DNA of 51,163 nt, taken from assembly GCA_051892875.1 (NCBI GenBank), contig JBJFGR010000073.1:1-51163 (forward strand), given 5' to 3'. Numbering within the stretch: position 1 is the stretch's first letter; each line of letters starts with the position of its first letter. This stretch comes from JBJFGR01 sp051892875. Its GTDB lineage: Bacteria; Pseudomonadota; Gammaproteobacteria; Enterobacterales; Succinivibrionaceae. Both the position numbers and the translations under genes were made by a program. Of the stretch, positions 46,790 to 51,163 are shown in pieces. The notes below the pieces were generated by a model. It was not told the origin of the DNA, made no database searches, and saw only the letters and a program-made list of their open reading frames with translations.

Positions 46790-47662
46790 TTACTCTAATG
46801 TAATTTTATTAACTATTGCTAAAGTACCTTTAACTACTCTATTAACATTTGATACATCTGCATTTCCTACATTGAAATTAACAACATCCGAACCATTTCT
46901 TAATTCACCAGCTTCAAATAATGTTAGAACTGCATTACCACTTCTTATAACTCTTTGGGAAGTTGGTTGCGAAGTAACAAAAGCATACTTTATTGACGAA
47001 ATGCCAGCCCAAGCGTTGTTAGCTATATCTCCTGCAGGATGATACCCATCGTTTAAACCACCTTCAGAAAAGCTTTTTGCAAAAAACAAACTTAAATTTC
47101 TAACTGTTGGGTCTATAACAAATACATTTTCATCATAATCTGTACCACTTTGATGCTGTTCGCAAATCAATCCATTATTATCTACATAAAATTGCAATTC
47201 TACTAAATTTTGATTAGACACAGACTCACCAGCGCAATTAAAGATATATCCATCAGGAGCACCATCATTACCCTTCGCCCATCGTGATTGATCCAAAATA
47301 TCTCTTGTTGATGAACCATAGAAACGAATATATAAATGTGGACTGCCATCTCTATTATCAGAAAAAACAACTTGATCAGCTAACCAATTAGGACCTGCAG
47401 CGTGAATCTGTCCAGTAGGTAAAGAGTTGCTTGTTATATTTCTTAAATAATTTACAAATCCTGCTTGAATAACTAGTGTTTCAAAAACATTAGCTACCTG
47501 ACGAGATGTTTTACCTGCATTACTTACGGCTTGATTAACCCCGAAACTTAAAATACTAGAAGTTAATAATGAATACAAACCACCCACAATGATAGATGCA
47601 ATCAATATACTAATCATTAACTCAATTAAACCAAAACCTTTGGTTTTCTTAGAAATATTCAT
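46790..47662 (-). CDS. PilW-like minor type IV pilin
   Basis: This 290-residue prepilin has leader and site KTKGFGLIELMISILIASII, then TSRQVANVFETLVIQAGFVN typical of PilW. The globular part has two cysteines. Its ATG shares a base with the pilV stop (TAATG). Not to be confused with PilF, which is also called PilW in Neisseria. Confidence 0.83.
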   Translation of the reverse strand: MNISKKTKGFGLIELMISILIASIIVGGLYSLLTSSILSFGVNQAVSNAGKTSRQVANVFETLVIQAGFVNYLRNITSNSLPTGQIHAAGPNWLADQVVFSDNRDGSPHLYIRFYGSSTRDILDQSRWAKGNDGAPDGYIFNCAGESVSNQNLVELQFYVDNNGLICEQHQSGTDYDENVFVIDPTVRNLSLFFAKSFSEGGLNDGYHPAGDIANNAWAGISSIKYAFVTSQPTSQRVIRSGNAVLTLFEAGELRNGSDVVNFNVGNADVSNVNRVVKGTLAIVNKITLE

Positions 47663-48288
47663 TACAAATCCACCTCAATTTCATTACAAACTACATTAGC
47701 CTTTTTATTAGCATTTCCTTCTTCATTATCAGCGAAACAATAATCCATTAAATCAACTGAATCCTCAAGCTCAACAGAACCTACATCAGCTACATTTACA
47801 TTACCTCTCCTATTACTTAGCGGAACATAAGCATATCTTACTTGAGCATTAAATGTTCTTAATCTTACTGGTTGATCCGAACCTAATGGAAAATTTCTAA
47901 TGATATCTATTTCCAAATTAGCTCTTCTTATACCTGGTTGAGCTCCAATAACTTTACTACATAATGATCTAATATTATTAGCAAATACAGGAATTTGGTT
48001 TACTATCGCAGGTTGATTAAATATTACTACATTATCCCCACCGCAAGTAATATTTAAAGCATTCCAATTGTTATCATTAGGCAATTGTTTTAAGTCACCC
48101 ACTCCCATTTGTAATGTTTTTGAAACTTCTTTTACTACAGAAGAACCAATATTTTTTGACATGTTAGCATTTATAGTTCTTGAACTATAAGCTTGTAAGC
48201 TTGCAAAACCTAATAAAGCTACAGCTACAATCAACATTGATATCAATAATTCAAGTAGTGAAAATCCTTGATTATTTCTAATATACAT
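47662..48288 (-). CDS. PilV-like minor type IV pilin
   Basis: This 208-residue prepilin begins MYIRNNQGFSLLELLISMLI, with the G/F cleavage site and Glu5. The start at 48288 has AAGGA with good spacing. ATG 48294 is too close to it, and the open frame before that (to 48345) is not leader-like and overlaps fimT. AVALLGFASLQAYSSRT is a PilV feature. Confidence 0.83.
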   Translation of the reverse strand: MYIRNNQGFSLLELLISMLIVAVALLGFASLQAYSSRTINANMSKNIGSSVVKEVSKTLQMGVGDLKQLPNDNNWNALNITCGGDNVVIFNQPAIVNQIPVFANNIRSLCSKVIGAQPGIRRANLEIDIIRNFPLGSDQPVRLRTFNAQVRYAYVPLSNRRGNVNVADVGSVELEDSVDLMDYCFADNEEGNANKKANVVCNEIEVDL

Positions 48289-48319
48289 ATTCATAAATCC
48301 TTTATTTCCTCTACCAAAA

Positions 48320-48886
48320 TTAACCATTGTTACCACAATTTCCAACTTGAGTTAATGCACCATTGTTAATGAAAGTTTTATTTATTGTTCCTAAAGCTTC
48401 CATTCGAATAGTAACCGCATATTCTTGAGTTCCACTCACGCTTATACATAAATTAAAAGTAATAGCATCAGAAAAACCATTAGGTAGAAAATTTACTATA
48501 TGAGTTGCGTTGTTATCAGTTAGTGAAAACATTGATACATCTTCCATAGAATCAATTACTGCTATAACCACTCCGTTATCACCAGCAGCAGGATTGCATG
48601 TACCATTAATAAAAGAAACTAACTCCAATCCTGAATTATAAGTTCCATCCCCACCAGTAATAGGTCTTAAACAAACGTTTTTATTCATTTGTCTCGCCGC
48701 CACTCTTGCCTCTTCTAAAAGAGTTATTACTTCTGAAGTTTTTGTATTTAAACGATTAAATCTAAATGTTTCTCTCATAATAGGCACCGCAATAGTAGAC
48801 AAAATACCTACTATTATGATACATATCATCAATTCAATTAACGTAAAGCCTTTTTCTTTAGCTTTTAAACTTTTGGTGAACGTCAT
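48320..48886 (-). CDS. FimT/FimU (GspH-like) minor type IV pilin
   Basis: This 188-residue prepilin carries KEKGFTLIELMICIIIVGIL and a GspH/FimT domain (LLEEARVAARQMNKNVCLRP, NFLPNGFS). The ATG at 48886 is chosen because AGGGG lies seven bases before it. A start six codons upstream is less likely. It is the first gene of the cluster, as FimT/FimU usually is. Confidence 0.85.
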   Translation of the reverse strand: MTFTKSLKAKEKGFTLIELMICIIIVGILSTIAVPIMRETFRFNRLNTKTSEVITLLEEARVAARQMNKNVCLRPITGGDGTYNSGLELVSFINGTCNPAAGDNGVVIAVIDSMEDVSMFSLTDNNATHIVNFLPNGFSDAITFNLCISVSGTQEYAVTIRMEALGTINKTFINNGALTQVGNCGNNG

Positions 48887-49012
48887 GTGGTTACCCCTTC
48901 GCACACTCTAAAACTAATATAATTATTGAACTTATAATATTTATTATCAACAACTCAACTACTTATTTTCCTAAAATTTGTGTACAAAATAAGCAGTTTA
49001 TTAACAATATAC

Positions 49013-49029
49013 TGTTAAAAATTTTAACA
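49013..49029. promoter_or_regulatory. 17-bp palindrome upstream of the pilin operon
   Basis: TGTTAAAAATTTTAACA is a perfect dyad around a central A, about 130 bases before fimT and 400 before the decarboxylase. The size suits a dimeric regulator. The regulator is not known. Confidence 0.4.
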
Positions 49030-49151
49030 TTTTTTTAACAATTCTTAAAGTTAACAAATTCCCTTTTAATCTATTTTTTGTAAATCATCACATTTTTAAA
49101 ATAAGGATTATTCTGATGAGCTTTTTAATTTCTGCAAGTCCTCATTGAACA

Positions 49152-49170
49152 ACACTTGGGGCGCAAGTGT
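49152..49170 (+). other. Stem-loop after a ten-residue reading frame
   Basis: ACACTTG and CAAGTGT pair around GGGCG. The 5' arm can also pair with AAGT at 49136-49139 in the preceding peptide frame, so two structures compete. Weak T-rich sequence follows. A leader-type attenuator or the 3' end of a small RNA are possibilities. Confidence 0.3.
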
Positions 49171-49361
49171 GTTTATCAATATTTTTTGAAGTTATTTAAT
49201 AATAAAAAGCATAATATTTCACTACTTTTAAAGTAGATAATAGTTAATCATTCTACATTTACATTAATTTACTTATTAATTATATTTAAATACATTTTTA
49301 TTCAAAAAAAAGTATTGATAATATCTGAGAATTTGCAATAATGCACGTAAATTTTATCATT

Positions 49362-49434
49362 GTTTGGCTTAGCTCCAAACGTATCTTTAGTCAGGGGGTT
49401 ATACCCCATTTGTGAGGTGTTATATAAGCCAATG
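49362..49434 (+). promoter_or_regulatory. Structured leader RNA of the ornithine decarboxylase gene (candidate riboswitch)
   Basis: Two mutually exclusive folds are possible. Fold 1 pairs GTTTGG (49362-49367) with CCAAAC (49375-49380). Fold 2 pairs TTGGCTTA (49364-49371) with TAAGCCAA (49425-49432), burying the A of the start codon. A further stem GGGGT/ACCCC (49395-49407) lies between. The only Shine-Dalgarno-like GAGG (49414-49417) is 14 bases before the ATG. This is what a translational riboswitch or thermosensor looks like. A leader motif named speF is known upstream of ornithine decarboxylases in Alphaproteobacteria; equivalence is not shown. Confidence 0.5.
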
Positions 49435-50601
49435 AATACACTATTCAATACAAAACTCAATTATCAAGAACTTGTTTCTAAACACGGATCTCCATTGTTA
49501 ATCCTTGATAAAGCGACTATTCGTTTTCAATATAACGAATTAAAAAAAGCCTTACCTACTGTTACTTTACATTATGCGTTAAAACCTCTACCTCATCCAA
49601 CTATGATAGAAACTCTAAAAGATTTAGGTGCGAGTTTTGACTTAGCATCAAATGGAGAAGTAGATTTAGTAAAAAATGCTAACGTAGATCCAACTACATG
49701 TATTCATACACATCCTATAAAAACGAATAATGATATTGAGTACGCTCTCAGCTATGGCTGTAAAGTTTTTGTATATGACAATATTGATGAATTACATAAA
49801 TTTATCGATTACAAAGATCAAGTAAAACTACTTTTGCGTGTAAGTTTCCCTAACCCAGAAACAAAAGTAGATTTATCTAAAAAATTTGGTTGTCTACCTG
49901 AAAATGTTCTTTCTCTTCTAAAAGCAGCGAAAGAACTTAATATACCTCTATATGGTTTATCATTTCACGTAGGTTCACAAGTACCAAATTCAAACAGACA
50001 TGTTGAAGCTATTAATAGTTGCATTGACTTAATATACGAAGCTCGTAAACTTAACATCAATTTAAAAGTATTAGATATTGGTGGCGGTTTCCCTGTTGAT
50101 TATAAAAATGCACAAGCAACAGATATTTATGAATTTTGCAGACCTATTAGACAAGCATTAACTAGATTAGACTCTAGTGTTAATGTTATAGCAGAGCCTG
50201 GACGTTTTATAGCAGCTCCAGTTATGACCAATATATGTTCTATTAAAGGAAAATCTGTACGTTTTGGAAAACCATGGTACTATCTAGATGATGGGGTTTA
50301 TTGTAGCTACAGTGGTCAAATTTTTGATCATACTGTTTACCCTAAATACACAGTAATAGATAGTATTCATAGATATGATTCTATATTAGCAGGACCTACT
50401 TGCGATAGTATCGACGTCATTGCTGAAAACATTAAATTACCAGAACTAAATATTGGTGATATTATTGTAGGAAAGATGATGGGAGCTTATACAATAGCCA
50501 CTGCAACTAATTTTAACTTTATACCACAAGCTAAAATCGTTGTAATTGACGCTGAAGAAAATTCCGATATTTTAGAAGAAGAATATAAGCAAGTTGCTTA
50601 A
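49432..50601 (+). CDS. Ornithine (lysine/ornithine) decarboxylase, type III fold
   Basis: This PLP enzyme converts ornithine, possibly lysine too, to putrescine or cadaverine. It has 389 residues from ATG 49432. The alanine-racemase-like barrel shows PLP lysine in LHYALKPLPHP (K51), SFHVGSQV, DIGGGFPVDY and EPGRFI, and the C-terminal active-site cysteine in GPTCDSIDVI. This is the eukaryote-like group IV type, not the large SpeC/SpeF type of E. coli. The open frame extends upstream through the leader from a TTG, but those residues do not fit the family. Diaminopimelate decarboxylase is excluded by the GPTCDSID context and length. Confidence 0.88.
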   Translation: MNTLFNTKLNYQELVSKHGSPLLILDKATIRFQYNELKKALPTVTLHYALKPLPHPTMIETLKDLGASFDLASNGEVDLVKNANVDPTTCIHTHPIKTNNDIEYALSYGCKVFVYDNIDELHKFIDYKDQVKLLLRVSFPNPETKVDLSKKFGCLPENVLSLLKAAKELNIPLYGLSFHVGSQVPNSNRHVEAINSCIDLIYEARKLNINLKVLDIGGGFPVDYKNAQATDIYEFCRPIRQALTRLDSSVNVIAEPGRFIAAPVMTNICSIKGKSVRFGKPWYYLDDGVYCSYSGQIFDHTVYPKYTVIDSIHRYDSILAGPTCDSIDVIAENIKLPELNIGDIIVGKMMGAYTIATATNFNFIPQAKIVVIDAEENSDILEEEYKQVA

Positions 50602-50635
50602 AGATAAAGAATAGAATATAACCAATATAAAATTT

Positions 50636-50677
50636 AAATCGCAGAATCATCAATTTAATGATTCTGCGATTTTTTTG
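50636..50677 (+). terminator. Terminator after ornithine decarboxylase
   Basis: A 15-bp perfect stem AAATCGCAGAATCAT/ATGATTCTGCGATTT with a 7-base loop is followed by a T run. It is the longest perfect terminator stem in the window. Confidence 0.9.
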
Positions 50678-50732
50678 TTTTTGAAAATAAAAGAATCTGC
50701 CAACCTTGTAAAATACTTTTTATTTTGAGTCA

Positions 50733-50802
50733 TCGAGCATATGTTTGGGTAAAATATGACGACTCTTAGTGGTTTTACCCTAAAGATCTTTCACAGATCT
50801 TT
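50733..50802. other. Cluster of hairpins in the terminal non-coding region
   Basis: Three stems follow within 80 bases: GAGTC-type pairing across 50728-50765 (GTCAT/ATGAC with overlapping CATAT/ATATG), GGGTAAAA (50747-50754) with TTTTACCC (50773-50780), and AAAGATCT (50782-50789) with AGATCTTT (50795-50802). The second and first overlap, so they may alternate. It lies after a strong terminator and away from known genes. It could be a structured RNA or the end of a mobile element. Confidence 0.35.
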
Positions 50803-50817
50803 GTGTTCTAATGTGAA

Positions 50818-51117
50818 ATGTTTTTTGCTACTACTTTATTAAAGAAATTTGAAAACATCAATAACTCTATTATAGATTCTTGGAAATTTGTTAAAAATTC
50901 TTTAGGTATTTAAAGGTATCTTTACATCCTTATAAGAGTCATTCTTGTCGTTGTCGAATATAGAAATTTCTCTTTCCAACAGAGGAGATAAAGGGATGAG
51001 AATTGTATAAATAAGGGGGCATAGGTGCAGAGCTCTCAATTTAAACCCACAACTAAGCACGAAGAGCCTCTTATATATGTATTTTGTCTTTTTATATAAT
51101 CTATTAAGCTATTGAAA
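50818..51117. other. Terminal gene-poor region with short open frames
   Basis: A 31-codon plus-strand frame begins at 50818 (MFFATTLLKKFENINN). On the minus strand a 68-codon frame without ATG runs from about 51117 to about 50911 and ends in PLLEREISIFDNDKNDSYKD. Neither is recognised. Both may be remnants, or chance. Confidence 0.25.
51033..51068 (-). mobile_element. Possible ISL3-like terminal inverted repeat (no transposase)
   Basis: Read on the minus strand, the 36 bases begin GGCTCTTCGTGCTTAG and continue TTGTGGGTTTAAATTGAG. This start resembles GGCTCTTC-type ends of ISL3-family elements as I remember them. No transposase gene and no partner end are visible in the window, so at most it is a solo end or a remnant. 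Confidence 0.2.
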
Positions 51118-51163
51118 TTAAAGACATAAACATTTATTATAAATTTGTTACTGTTTTAAATAT

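Larger units (their letters stand above)
48887..49351. other. Non-coding gap between pilin operon and ornithine decarboxylase
   Basis: There is no gene of normal size here. TTAACA occurs four times in the forward sense (starting at 49001, 49024, 49035 and 49051), the second within the 17-bp palindrome TGTTAAAAATTTTAACA (49013-49029). A peptide frame MSFLISASPH (49115-49147, with AGGA upstream) and a stem ACACTTG/CAAGTGT (49152-49170) follow. Confidence 0.5.

Noticed and set aside
1..51163. tRNA, rRNA, CRISPR arrays or prophage genes
   Set aside because: No cloverleaf-type sequences, spaced direct repeats, integrases or phage structural genes were found by reading. The window is mostly core genes.

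Overview
The window is AT-rich DNA from a Gram-negative bacterium, most likely a gammaproteobacterium. Nearly every gene has a clear E. coli, Vibrio or Pseudomonas counterpart in a familiar order: rlmN-pilF-rodZ-ispG-hisS-yfgM-bamB-der; xseB-ispA-dxs-yajQ beside panE-yajL-thiI; nqrABCDEF; map-glnD-dapD; yheS-rlmJ. Very low GC, a sodium-pumping NADH dehydrogenase, a secreted amylase-type lipoprotein, a eukaryote-like ornithine decarboxylase and type IV pili would suit a gut or rumen member of the Succinivibrionaceae (Ruminobacter-like). That placement is inference. No rRNA, tRNA, CRISPR array, phage or intact insertion sequence was seen.

Layout. 1-2192: a possible broken small membrane-protein gene, ettA, and a perfect 20-bp palindrome. 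2193-7980: an orphan FlrC/FleR-like sigma-54 activator, purL, and an unannotated 44-residue very basic protein. 7981-9635: gdhA behind an array of NtrC-box-like dyads. 9591-10620: a gene-poor stretch with a Sel1-repeat exported protein flanked by 32-bp inverted repeats. 10621-20172 (minus): a long conserved operon of outer-membrane assembly, cell shape, isoprenoid, tRNA charging, ribosome assembly and rRNA methylation genes. 20364-24674 (plus): map, glnD, dapD. 24709-26448: GH13 lipoprotein. 26669-32860 (minus): slyX, then nqrA to nqrF. 33041-38070 (minus): xseB, ispA, dxs, yajQ, ampG. 38177-39718 (plus): panE, yajL. 39830-41996 (minus): slyD, thiI. 42775-45572 (plus): yheS, rlmJ. 45636-48886 (minus): minor pilin cluster fimT-pilV-pilW-pilX-pilE, lacking pilY1. 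49432-50601 (plus): ornithine decarboxylase with a structured leader. The last 560 bases hold hairpins and a possible insertion-sequence end.

How the genes fit together. Nitrogen handling recurs: GlnD senses glutamine and would control PII and NtrC, and gdhA carries an NtrC-box-like dyad. IspG, Dxs and IspA are three steps of non-mevalonate isoprenoid synthesis, and Dxs also feeds thiamine, as ThiI does. PilF and the minor pilins point to type IV pili. BamB, YfgM, RodZ and AmpG serve the envelope. Most of the window is ordinary core genome. The items that look new are the ornithine decarboxylase leader, the 44-residue basic protein, the gdhA dyad array, the inverted repeats around the Sel1 gene, a RodZ with no recognisable periplasmic fold, and the structured 3' intergenic region.
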